A stretch of DNA of 6,329 bases from contig CAJOEB010000064.1 of the NCBI GenBank assembly GCA_905233775.1, positions 1 through 6,329 of the forward strand, written 5' to 3'. The position numbers were made by a program, and so were the translations under genes. Positions 1 to 5,937 of the stretch are shown here, one piece after another; the stretch's first letter is position 1; each line of letters starts with the position of its first letter. The notes beneath the pieces were generated by a model, which was given only the letters and a program-made list of their open reading frames with translations, did not search any database and had not been told where the DNA came from. This DNA is from an uncultured Alphaproteobacteria bacterium. GTDB taxonomy: Bacteria > Pseudomonadota > Alphaproteobacteria > UBA3830.

Positions 1-401
1 TGGCCATGGATTGAACATTGAGTTGTTGTGAAAAAAATTAAGACCACAAGCATATGCAATTCTTGAAAGATCTGATTTCGTGAGCTGTTTGTCAGTTCTG
101 GTATTGGTAAGTTGCTGAATCATGCTTGCGGTGAGATATGCAGAAGCTTTTGCTTTGTTTCGCAATTCGTATAGGCGATAATGATCACAAGTGAAAAACA
201 AAAGACTGATTAGAATAGGAATGGAAAACGCGAATTCGATGAGGATACCACCTGAATGATTATGTTTTGAAAATACTTTTGAAAATAGAAAGGAGAGATA
301 ACGGGATAGCTTTTTATACAATATGATTAGTTTGTATGGATATGATCCGATTACCCCCCCCCATGGGTGTTCTTGGAGAATGCTTTGAACAGTATTTGCA
401 T
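1..401 (-). CDS. TadE-like pseudopilin, copy 1 (C-terminus outside window; frame broken at poly-G)
   Basis: The gene starts at the ATG at 401-399, preceded by GGAG 9 nt upstream. It encodes MQILFKAFSKNTH and then enters a run of nine G (354-362), where the start frame hits TAA at once. One extra G would join it to an open frame running to the left window edge, giving at least 134 residues. That frame has a basic leader of about 50 residues, then SGGILIEFAFSIPILISLLF, which fits the TadE family: prepilin-peptidase-type cleavage between the two glycines, Glu at mature position 5 and one hydrophobic helix. A conserved stretch including LYELRNKAKASAYLTAS follows. No ATG or GTG start lies between the G run and the helix in the downstream frame, so the upstream start is needed. 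Bases 1-250 match copy 2 with a constant 990-bp offset. Family call moderately sure; exact role (minor pilin or surface antigen) unknown. Confidence 0.75.
354..362 (-). repeat. G9 homopolymer tract inside copy 1
   Basis: Nine consecutive C on the given strand (G on the coding strand), beginning 39 nt into the reading frame opened by the ATG at 401. Nine G read as three Gly codons followed immediately by TAA. Ten (or seven) G would read GTA ATC GGA and continue into the TadE-like domain. An internal ATG that directly abuts the tract (364-362) is also out of frame with nine G. A tract this long in such AT-rich DNA is a classic slipped-strand mutation site. Confidence 0.9.
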
Positions 402-429
402 GAAAAAAAACTCCTTATTTCGATATAAG
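402..429 (-). promoter_or_regulatory. 5' leader of copy 1: Shine-Dalgarno and small hairpin
   Basis: On the minus strand this reads CTTAT-ATCGAA-ATAAGGAG, then nine bases, then ATG. The AAGGAG Shine-Dalgarno fixes the start at 401. CTTAT and ATAAG could pair as a weak 5-bp stem covering part of the ribosome binding site. Copies 2 and 3 have the same arrangement. Confidence 0.5.
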
Positions 430-536
430 TCTCAATGTAAATATAATAGATTTCTATATCTATATAAATGTTTTATCTGATTAATGGTTAAAGAATTGAT
501 AATAATTTTTATTTATACTTTATATTTTTTTATGCG

Positions 537-553
537 TAGCATAATTTATGCTA
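537..553. repeat. Short perfect inverted repeat between copies 1 and 2
   Basis: TAGCATAA and TTATGCTA flank a single T, a perfect 8-bp inverted repeat in the gap between the stop of copy 2 and the start of copy 1. On the minus strand it is not followed by a T run, so it does not look like an intrinsic terminator for copy 2. It could be an operator for copy 1 or chance in AT-rich DNA. Confidence 0.35.
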
Positions 554-612
554 ACTAACAAAAATTTTTTTTATTAGAATTGTTTTTTGTTTAGATTAGA
601 GTTGATGTAGTT

Positions 613-1382
613 TTAATGTTTTCCCGGAAATAATCCCGGTTTCGGAGTAATAACCAAAGTATAAAAAAATACGTTATCTGCGGTATTATTAATATTTCTT
701 GTTGTTCTTGGTTCCAATATGAAAAGACCAAGTTTTTGTTTATTAAAACTGGTAGCTTTTCTGTAGCAATATTCTATAAGTACACGTTCGTCACCATCTT
801 TTTCACAAACTAAATCAGGATGCATTGCAGATATTTCTTTTTTCGTTTTTGTTGTTATGGAACCGCAGCTTCTTCCCATTTCTGATGGTGATATACCTCT
901 AGAGGAAGTACCGAAGCAGTTTTGGCATTGGTAACTGTTATCACTAATTCGCTTTATCCAAAAAATATCAGCAGCGCAATACATTCCGAACTTCCATGGA
1001 TTGAACATTGTGTTTGTATGGAAGAAGTTTAAACTGCAAGCATATACTATGCATGCAAAATCACGGCTCGTTAGTGTTTTATCGGTTCTGGTGTTAGTAA
1101 GTTGTTGAATTATGCTTGCGGTGAGATATGCAGAAGCTTTTGCTTTGTTTCGCAATTCGTATAGACGATAATGATCACAAGTGAAGAACAAAAGACTAAT
1201 TAGAATGGGAACGGAAAATGCGAATTCAATTAATATACCGCCTGAATGACTACTATATCGTAGATTAAATAAGTGTGAGGCAAGTGGTCTAATATACTTA
1301 AACTTATATATCCATTTGGATAATAATCCGATTACCCCCCCCCATGGGTGTTCTTGGAGAATATTCTGAATGATGATGACAT
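613..1382 (-). CDS. TadE-like pseudopilin, copy 2 (full length, frame broken at poly-G)
   Basis: The start is the ATG at 1382-1380, with AAGGA 9 nt upstream. The first 13 codons (MSSSFRIFSKNTH) lead into nine G and then TAA. With one added G the gene reads through to a stop at 613 and gives 256 residues. Seen in the restored protein: a basic leader (about residues 1-47), G48|G49 with Glu53 at mature +5, a hydrophobic helix (about 50-67), then an exported domain of about 190 residues ending TPKPGLFPGKH, which resembles the Pro/Phe-rich ends of TadE proteins. Nine cysteines follow the helix start, including a CxxC, several absent from copy 3, so disulfides are possible outside the cytoplasm. 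TadE proteins are pseudopilins of Flp/Tad pili; pilus involvement here is inferred, since no other tad gene is in view. Without the leader the only start is an internal TTG (1191) that would delete the signal region. Confidence 0.78.
1335..1343 (-). repeat. G9 homopolymer tract inside copy 2
   Basis: Nine C on the given strand. The sequence from 12 or more bases upstream to 6 bases downstream is identical to copy 1 (FSKNTH codons, tract, GTAATCGG). Nine G terminate the ATG-1382 frame at TAA, and ten or seven restore it. The ATG abutting the tract (1345-1343) reads into a stop after 13 codons with nine G. Both candidate starts are therefore OFF in this sequence. Confidence 0.9.
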
Positions 1383-1410
1383 GATAAATTTTCCTTATTT
1401 CTACGATAAG
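1383..1410 (-). promoter_or_regulatory. 5' leader of copy 2: Shine-Dalgarno and small hairpin
   Basis: The minus strand reads CTTAT-CGTAGAA-ATAAGGA, then nine bases, then ATG. The AAGGA supports the ATG at 1382 as the true start. CTTAT/ATAAG is a possible 5-bp stem reaching the Shine-Dalgarno, as in copy 1. Confidence 0.5.
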
Positions 1411-1583
1411 ATTTTTTTAACAGAAAATAGTTAAGGAAAAGGTAATAAGTTTTTTTATGTTTTATATTTTTTTTATATGATAAGCGGGATTTTTTTTGTA
1501 TGAATTTTTTTCGTATTTTTTATTGTTTCAGATAATTATTTCAAATATTTCAGAAAAGAAACAGCGAAAAAATCATAAAATTT

Positions 1584-2380
1584 TTACTCATTTCTGATCG
1601 GGAACAGTCCAGGTTTTGGTACAATGACTAACATATAATTTATTAAAATCTCAGTTCGGCCGAATTTATCACGTATCATTTTTGGATTTAGCATAAAAAA
1701 ACTGAGTTTTGATTTATTAAAATTGTTTTTCATTCTATATGCACTAACAAACAACACACGTTCGTCGCCGTCATTATCACAAACTAAATCAGGATGTAAT
1801 TGTACTATCTGAGACAATGTTTTTGTAGTTGTATTGGATCCGCTTTTTGCTATAGATAATGGAGAATTGCCCCTTTCAAGACTGCCCCAACCATTTTGAT
1901 ATTGGTACTTGTTTTCATTTTCTCTTTTTACCCAGAAAAAATCGATAGAATAGAATATACCAAATTGCCATGGATAAAACATTGTATTAGTATGAAAAAA
2001 GTTTAAACAACTTGCATACGTAATTCTTGCAATATCGTTTGATGTAAGTTGTTTATCTGATCTGATGTTCGTAATTTGTTGAAACATACTTGCGGCAAGG
2101 TATGCGGAAGTTTTTAATTTGTTTTGTAATTCATAAATACGAAAGTGATCATTTGCAAAAAATAATAGCAAAATAATTATTGGAATAGAAAATGCGAATT
2201 CGATAAGAATGCTGCCGCATTGTGAGTGATGGATTAATTTACGAAAAAGATGAATATGGAAGAGATGAAAAAGACTTTGTGTTTTATTGTAAGGTTCTTT
2301 CTTGTATTTTGTCTTTAATGAATTGGAATTACCCCCCCCCCGTCATTAGGGGTTAAAATAAAAAGTATTTTTTCTAGCAT
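1584..2380 (-). CDS. TadE-like pseudopilin, copy 3 (full length, frame broken at poly-G)
   Basis: The start is the ATG at 2380-2378 with AAGGA 9 nt upstream. The start frame encodes MLEKILFILTPND, crosses ten G, adds VIPIH and stops at TAA (2317-2315). With eleven (or eight) G it joins the frame running to the stop at 1584, giving about 265 residues. The restored protein has a His/Lys-rich leader, cleavage site G56|S57 with Glu61 at mature +5, helix ILIEFAFSIPIIILLLFF, then a domain colinear with copy 2: ELQNKLKTSAYLAAS, the LNFFHTNTMF.PW block, the HPDLVC..DGDERVL block and a C-terminal PKPGLFP. It is clearly more diverged than copies 1 and 2 are from each other and has fewer cysteines. In the domain frame a TGA lies just upstream of the G run, so no alternative start exists there. 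Function as for copy 2: a Tad-type pseudopilin or surface protein, inferred. Confidence 0.76.
2332..2341 (-). repeat. G10 homopolymer tract inside copy 3
   Basis: Ten C on the given strand, followed on the coding strand by TAAT as in the other copies. The flanking codons differ from copies 1 and 2, and the frame needed downstream is shifted (GGT AAT TCC rather than GTA ATC GGA). The length that would be in frame is thus eleven or eight rather than ten or seven. The present length is again one G short. A second ATG next to the tract (2346-2344) is also out of frame with ten G. Confidence 0.9.
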
Positions 2381-2420
2381 ATTTTAGATTCCTTTTTTTT
2401 AGTTCCTTACTATTCATAAG
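2381..2420 (-). promoter_or_regulatory. 5' leader of copy 3: Shine-Dalgarno and upstream CTTA/TAAG element
   Basis: AAGGA (2394-2390) sits 9 nt before the ATG at 2380 and fixes the start. Further upstream the minus strand reads CTTATGAATAGTAAGGA, a variant of the CTTAT...ATAAGGA element before copies 1 and 2, but here a second AAGGA nearer the ATG does the work. An AAAAAAATCTTAT stretch is shared with copy 2. Confidence 0.45.
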
Positions 2421-2466
2421 ATTTTTTTGAAATATAACGTATTTTTATTAACAAATTCTTACTCAA

Positions 2467-2602
2467 TAGACCTCTTACAAAAGTCACTTTATGATATTTT
2501 TTATAGTTATAGTATTTTTAGATCTTAAAAATCAAAGATTACAAAATACTGTTTCGACTTTCAATTTTCGACTTTTATAAGGTTTAACTTTTATAAGGTT
2601 TA
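2467..2602. mobile_element. MITE-like element B (degraded, duplicated right end)
   Basis: The left terminus TAGACCTCTTACAAAAGTC (2467-2485) matches, inverted, the right terminus at 2570-2586 (TAAACCTTATAAAAGTC when reversed) with a 2-nt gap. Interior sequence is shared with element A: the reverse of 2542-2561 contains GTCGAAACAGTATTTTGT, against GTCGTAAAACAGTATTTTAC in A. A 16-bp unit ACTTTTATAAGGTTTA is repeated directly at 2571-2586 and 2587-2602, so the right end is doubled. There is no coding capacity. The ends resemble those I associate with IS5-type insertion sequences of intracellular alphaproteobacteria, but that is from memory. It lies between the 216-aa gene and TadE copy 3 and may affect transcription between them. 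Confidence 0.65.
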
Positions 2603-2641
2603 ATATGTTTAAATATTTTGTGTGCTTATTCTGTTGCTGTC

Positions 2642-3292
2642 TTATTTTGCTGTAGTATCAATACTTGGTAGCATCGGACTTGAAATCCATTTAAAAAAAG
2701 GTATGACACCTTCTGTATGTCTGCCTCCATCATATCGTCCTTCTTTTCCTATTATTCGCATATAGTAATGTGCTATTCCGTATTTTTGATTTACTTCTTC
2801 AGCTGCGAACCTCGCGATTACTTCTATTGCAAATATTTCTCTTTTCCCTTGCTGTAATATGCTGTTTAAATAAGAATACTTTTGTAATTCTTCGTTTATT
2901 TGAGAAGATCTTTCATAAGAATTTTCTTCGAGATCTATGGGAATTTCTACTTTTTTACCTCCTGCTCGCATCCAAGCAACAAAGTTTTCTGAATTTTTAT
3001 GAGGAATTTTTCCTTCACTAAGAAGTTTTAATCTTCTTTCTACGTTTTTTCCTAGCTTCCAATCGGATTTTATCATCTCAGCGTAGTCGATATGTGATTT
3101 TCTATCAACTACTGCTTCGTTTATCAGTTTAATGATATCGTTGTTTGTCTTTTGTATTATTTGAATTGGAATTTGAGTTATTTGAATATTAGCAGATATT
3201 TCATCAGGTATAATTAATTTATCGGCTCCTTCGATGAAAGAATATGAAAAAAATCCAGTTATAATTATTAAATGTATTATTAGTTGCTTCAT
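2642..3292 (-). CDS. Secreted protein of unknown function, 216 aa
   Basis: I do not recognise the family. The protein begins MKQLIIHLIIITGFFSYSF, a short basic start and a hydrophobic core typical of a Sec signal peptide, with likely cleavage around residues 22-24 (EGA/DK). The rest is a hydrophilic, probably mostly helical domain with no cysteine and no second membrane segment, so a soluble periplasmic or exported protein is likely. Notable blocks are DWKLGKNVERRLKLLSEGKIP (about 77-97), FVAWMRAGGKK (about 104-114) and a C-terminal IGKEGRYDGGRHTEGVIPFF region (about 181-200). The Shine-Dalgarno before the ATG is weak (AAAGAA). A nearby ATG 13 nt upstream is in another frame and reads into an unrelated short peptide, so the 3292 start is preferred. 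It is flanked on both sides by MITE-like elements, which suggests a mobile or accessory neighbourhood. Confidence 0.8.
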   Translation of the reverse strand: MKQLIIHLIIITGFFSYSFIEGADKLIIPDEISANIQITQIPIQIIQKTNNDIIKLINEAVVDRKSHIDYAEMIKSDWKLGKNVERRLKLLSEGKIPHKNSENFVAWMRAGGKKVEIPIDLEENSYERSSQINEELQKYSYLNSILQQGKREIFAIEVIARFAAEEVNQKYGIAHYYMRIIGKEGRYDGGRHTEGVIPFFKWISSPMLPSIDTTAK

Positions 3293-3484
3293 TTCTTTTT
3301 TTCATTTTATAAAGAAAGACAGAAAAAACGTGTTTAAGTATATTTTTTAGTATATTAAAGTAACATTATTGTCGATTTTTGTTCCTATTCTCAGAGAAAC
3401 CATTGTAGTAATACCGAAATGTCTTTGCGAAATAGATCCTTATCTGCCCGATTTCAAAAATATTATCGCCTTCTGACCTAATTA
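3293..3484. other. Intergenic stretch with no recognisable gene
   Basis: This is the first part of the 372-bp gap between the 216-aa gene and phaZ; the rest is element A and a small direct repeat. Both strands lack a plausible start with a long frame. On the minus strand two frames stay open for about 35-40 codons around 3360-3480, each broken by a stop, with no motif I can identify. It may be a decayed gene or simply spacer. Confidence 0.5.
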
Positions 3485-3587
3485 TTAGACTTGCAAAATT
3501 AGACTCTTGCAAAAGTCGTAAAACAGTATTTTACAGTTTCTGATGTAGAATATGAAAATACTGTAAAAATGACTTTCGCAAGGTCTA
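3485..3587. mobile_element. MITE-like element A (88-bp palindrome plus duplicated left end)
   Basis: A long imperfect hairpin: TAGACTCTTGCAAAAGTC...ACAGTATTTT (3500-3532) pairs with AAAATACTGT...GACTTTCGCAAGGTCTA (3555-3587), about 32 bp of arm with one bulge and a few mismatches and a 22-nt loop. The terminus is preceded by a near copy of itself, TTAGACTTGCAAAA (3485-3498) against TTAGACTCTTGCAAAA (3499-3514). The element begins and ends with TA, consistent with insertion at TA, but the flanks do not prove a target duplication. It encodes nothing. It lies 77 bp past the phaZ stop, so the hairpin may end or stabilise the phaZ transcript. Confidence 0.72.
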
Positions 3588-3617
3588 CTACGTTATTGCA
3601 ATGCCATTAATGTCATT

Positions 3618-3649
3618 TTTTATCGAAGTACCGATCTTTTATCGAAGTA
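3618..3649. repeat. Direct repeat, 13-bp unit, just past phaZ
   Basis: TTTTATCGAAGTA occurs at 3618-3630 and 3637-3649 (19-bp spacing), between element A and the phaZ stop codon. No function can be read from it. It is compatible with rearrangement near the element. Confidence 0.5.
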
Positions 3650-3664
3650 TCATCGCGGAAAAAA

Positions 3665-4963
3665 TTATGCTTTCATTGCTTTGTCGGTTTTCCCTTTTGT
3701 TTTTTTCCTAAGATGATTTTGTTTCGCCTCAGTTCTCTCAGTTCCGATTTCTAAATCAAAACGTCGAATAAATTCTTCTACTTTCGGTGCAACCATACTT
3801 CTCCATTTGCTGCCTGAAAAGACGCCATAATGTCCGACTCCCGGCTGTAGATAATGAAATTTCCTGTTATTTGGTATGTTTTTGCATAATTTCAAAGCAA
3901 CTTCACATTGTCCCGGAGCTGAGATGTCGTCTTTTTCTCCTTCAATAGCAAACAAAGCTGCTTTTTTGATAGCTCTAAGGTCGATAGTCTTTCCTTTGTA
4001 TTTCATTACGCCCCTTGGGAGTTCGTAAGTTTGAAATATTTTTTCTACGGTTTCCAGATAATAAACTGCGTCCATATCAAGGACGGACAGATATTCATCA
4101 TAGAACTTCGTATGTCGATCAATACCTGCTTGGTTATTATTCATTTTATCCTCTAAGTATTGGATATGCGCTTTATAGTGAGAATCTGGGTTCATGTTAA
4201 TAAAAGCTGTAATCTGAATAAATCCCGGATATACTCGTCTTCCTGCACCTATATGACCTTCCGGAACATAGGTTAAAAAGTTCTGTTCAAACCATTTCAG
4301 TGGGTGTGATTCGGCCAGCAAGTTTACTTGAGTTTTCTTTACTCGAGGATCGATAGGTCCGCCCATAGGAATTATTGTTGCAGGTGCGCAAGGATCGCCG
4401 GCATCTTCCATAATTGCGGCAAGAGCTAAAACCTCAGGTGCCGGTTGACAAATTGCCATGACATGAGTGTTTGGTCCGATAAAACGAACGAAATCCACAA
4501 GATAACTTAAATATGCATCGAGACCAAAATCACCCGCAGACAGCGGAACATTACTTACACTCTTCCAATCGGTTATGTAGACTTCATGTTTTTGTGCCAT
4601 TCTTTGTACAGTATCTCTTTGAAGAGTAGCATAATGTCCGGAAATAGGTGCAATTATGAGAACTTTTGGTTCTTTCTTCTGATTTTCTTTTGTAAAACGT
4701 ACGAGATTTCCAAATGGTTTTTCTAAAACAGTTGTCTGATATAACCTTACCTTCTTTCCATCAACATCAACATGCGTAATGTTAAAATCTGGTTTATGTC
4801 CATATCGAGTTGTACGCAAATACATATCTGCCATACCATCCATCAGACGATTACCCGCAAAATCAAATGCGTGCGGTGTATTCGCCAGAAGATTTCTTAA
4901 ACCACTAGCAAACTTTCTGATAGGCTGTTGTGCATAAGCCATAGCATCATAAAATTCATACAT
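3665..4963 (-). CDS. phaZ: Intracellular polyhydroxybutyrate depolymerase
   Basis: The enzyme hydrolyses intracellular poly(3-hydroxybutyrate) granules to release oligomers and monomers; it acts in the cytoplasm at the granule surface, and no signal peptide is present. The 432-aa length and full colinearity fit the intracellular PhaZ family (alpha/beta hydrolase with C-terminal PHB_depo_C domain). The N-terminal MYEFYDAMAYAQQPIR and R..YGKP-like RYGHKPDFNI are family-typical. The nucleophile is Cys172 in AICQPAPEVL, as in the Cys-type enzymes of Ralstonia, with Asp345 in EGEKDDISAPGQ and His378 in GVGHYGVFSG completing the triad. Conserved MGGPIDPR (200-207) is also seen. The tail after about 405 is Lys-rich and looks lineage-specific. 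The ATG at 4963 has GAGG 10 nt upstream. It stands alone: no phaC, phaR or phasin gene is in view, and element A lies directly downstream. Confidence 0.95.
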   Translation of the reverse strand: MYEFYDAMAYAQQPIRKFASGLRNLLANTPHAFDFAGNRLMDGMADMYLRTTRYGHKPDFNITHVDVDGKKVRLYQTTVLEKPFGNLVRFTKENQKKEPKVLIIAPISGHYATLQRDTVQRMAQKHEVYITDWKSVSNVPLSAGDFGLDAYLSYLVDFVRFIGPNTHVMAICQPAPEVLALAAIMEDAGDPCAPATIIPMGGPIDPRVKKTQVNLLAESHPLKWFEQNFLTYVPEGHIGAGRRVYPGFIQITAFINMNPDSHYKAHIQYLEDKMNNNQAGIDRHTKFYDEYLSVLDMDAVYYLETVEKIFQTYELPRGVMKYKGKTIDLRAIKKAALFAIEGEKDDISAPGQCEVALKLCKNIPNNRKFHYLQPGVGHYGVFSGSKWRSMVAPKVEEFIRRFDLEIGTERTEAKQNHLRKKTKGKTDKAMKA

Positions 4964-5205
4964 TGGTCAATATCCTCATAAATACCAATTGATATTTTGA
5001 CTAAAAATAATTAAAAAATCGTTAATATTTTACAGAAAAAATAAAAAAATATTCAAATAATGTTTTGATGGTGTTTCTTTTTATTGTAAATGAGTCTGAT
5101 AGCTAAAATAAATCAAATAAAATAATTTTTTAATGTAGAACCTTGTCAAAGTTAATTTTAGATCATATTTAAATTTTAGATTATAGAAAAAGAGAGTATT
5201 AAACT
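4964..5205. promoter_or_regulatory. Divergent promoter region between phaZ and the 221-aa gene
   Basis: These 242 very AT-rich bases must carry promoters for two divergent genes. For phaZ, a possible sigma70-type pair on the minus strand is TTGAAT (5056-5051) and TAAAAT (5032-5027), spacer 18, about 63 nt before the ATG. For the plus-strand gene, TTGTCA at 5143-5148 is a possible -35 with only poor -10 matches after it. Its Shine-Dalgarno is a weak AGAGAG 9 nt before the ATG. With this base composition such matches arise easily by chance. No operator or riboswitch is evident. Confidence 0.35.
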
Positions 5206-5871
5206 ATGAATAATTTTGGAAAATATAATTTTAAGAAGAAAATAGCTTTGGCAATGTGTTTCGTTTTTGAAAGCATCTTTAGTATGGAGTTACCTGGGCA
5301 TGATGCATTGTATTCTTTGGCTCAACTTCAGCAACTTCAGCAACATCCTGTTAATCTGATTTTACTGCCTGAATTTAATTTCGATGGTGAAGATTATTAC
5401 CTTGGCGATATAAATCAGATCATTGAAAGTCAAGAGAAGTTTAGGGAAAAAATGGGAGGAACTGAAGTAAGTGTCGCAGAAAAAATCAATAAGTTCATGA
5501 ATAATACTATTGTTAGCCAAAGCACCCGTCAGACTCTAAATGATTTTTCTAAGCTTCTCTATAGAGAATTGCTTCAGAAAAGAGAGATGACAGCGTACGA
5601 TCCTTATTTTATTGATGAATATCTTCCAAATATAGTTGTTGCCAGAAATTTAGTGGTAACTGGAGATTTATATTCCATGGCCAATCATTCTTTTGCCGCT
5701 GCTTGTTTTTTGTTCAGAGTATGCAGTCAGCTAAGGCTTTTGGAATGGACACCTGAACGTCTCAAAAATTTTAAAGAGCTATTTGACTATTATTTTGAAG
5801 CAAAACAGCTTGCTGATGAGGTAGATCAATGGAGACGTCAATCAATGGAATTAGAATTGTCTGAAAGTTAA
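5206..5871 (+). CDS. Exported protein of unknown function, 221 aa (paralogue A)
   Basis: I recognise no known family. Residues 1-26 look like a Sec signal peptide (KYNFKKK then IALAMCFVFESIF, probable cleavage near S26|M27), although a Glu interrupts the core. The mature part starts MELPGHD, has a Gln/Leu-rich LAQLQQLQQ segment (38-46, from a 9-bp tandem repeat CAACTTCAG), then a mostly helical domain. Key blocks are INQIIESQEKF (69-79), KFMNNTIV (96-103) and YFIDEYLPNI (134-143). These align with the next gene downstream, so the two are tandem paralogues. The later half (150-205) contains a Cys-containing AAACFLFRVCSQLRLLEW segment (164-181) and an aromatic LFDYYFEAK (192-200). The ATG follows AGAGAG at 9 nt. 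A secreted host-interaction protein is possible but is only a guess from the context. Confidence 0.82.
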   Translation: MNNFGKYNFKKKIALAMCFVFESIFSMELPGHDALYSLAQLQQLQQHPVNLILLPEFNFDGEDYYLGDINQIIESQEKFREKMGGTEVSVAEKINKFMNNTIVSQSTRQTLNDFSKLLYRELLQKREMTAYDPYFIDEYLPNIVVARNLVVTGDLYSMANHSFAAACFLFRVCSQLRLLEWTPERLKNFKELFDYYFEAKQLADEVDQWRRQSMELELSES

Positions 5872-5937
5872 TAATTTTTTAATAAATTTGGTAAAACATA
5901 ATTTTGAATATTATTTAACAAACATGGAGCTTGAGAA

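Noticed and set aside
537..553. Intrinsic terminator for TadE copy 2
   Set aside because: The stem is short with essentially no loop unless opened, AT-rich, and not followed by U residues on the minus strand.
613..1191. Using the internal TTG at 1191 (and likewise at 2171 in copy 3) as the true start
   Set aside because: It would cut the membrane helix in half and remove the G|xxxxE site. The frame stays open and conserved upstream to the G tract, and no Shine-Dalgarno fits.
2770..3021. Plus-strand frame of 83 codons
   Set aside because: It lies wholly inside the 216-aa gene on the opposite strand and is a Leu/Phe-rich shadow with no ribosome binding site.
3360..3480. Possible remnant of a coding region on the minus strand
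   Set aside because: Two frames are partly open but broken by stops, with no identifiable motif, so it is not reported as a gene or pseudogene.
3500..3587. Reading element A as a CRISPR repeat or a plain intrinsic terminator
   Set aside because: There is a single palindrome without spacers or regular repeats, no T run after the stem on the phaZ strand, and a second related copy elsewhere, which fits a mobile element better.
4015..4200. Plus-strand frame of 61 codons
   Set aside because: It is antisense to the middle of phaZ, whose conserved coding frame explains the openness.
5323..5348. CAACTTCAG tandem repeat encoding LQQLQQ as a variable switch
   Set aside because: Only two perfect 9-bp units (plus a partial one) are present, and the unit is a multiple of three, so changes would not alter the frame.
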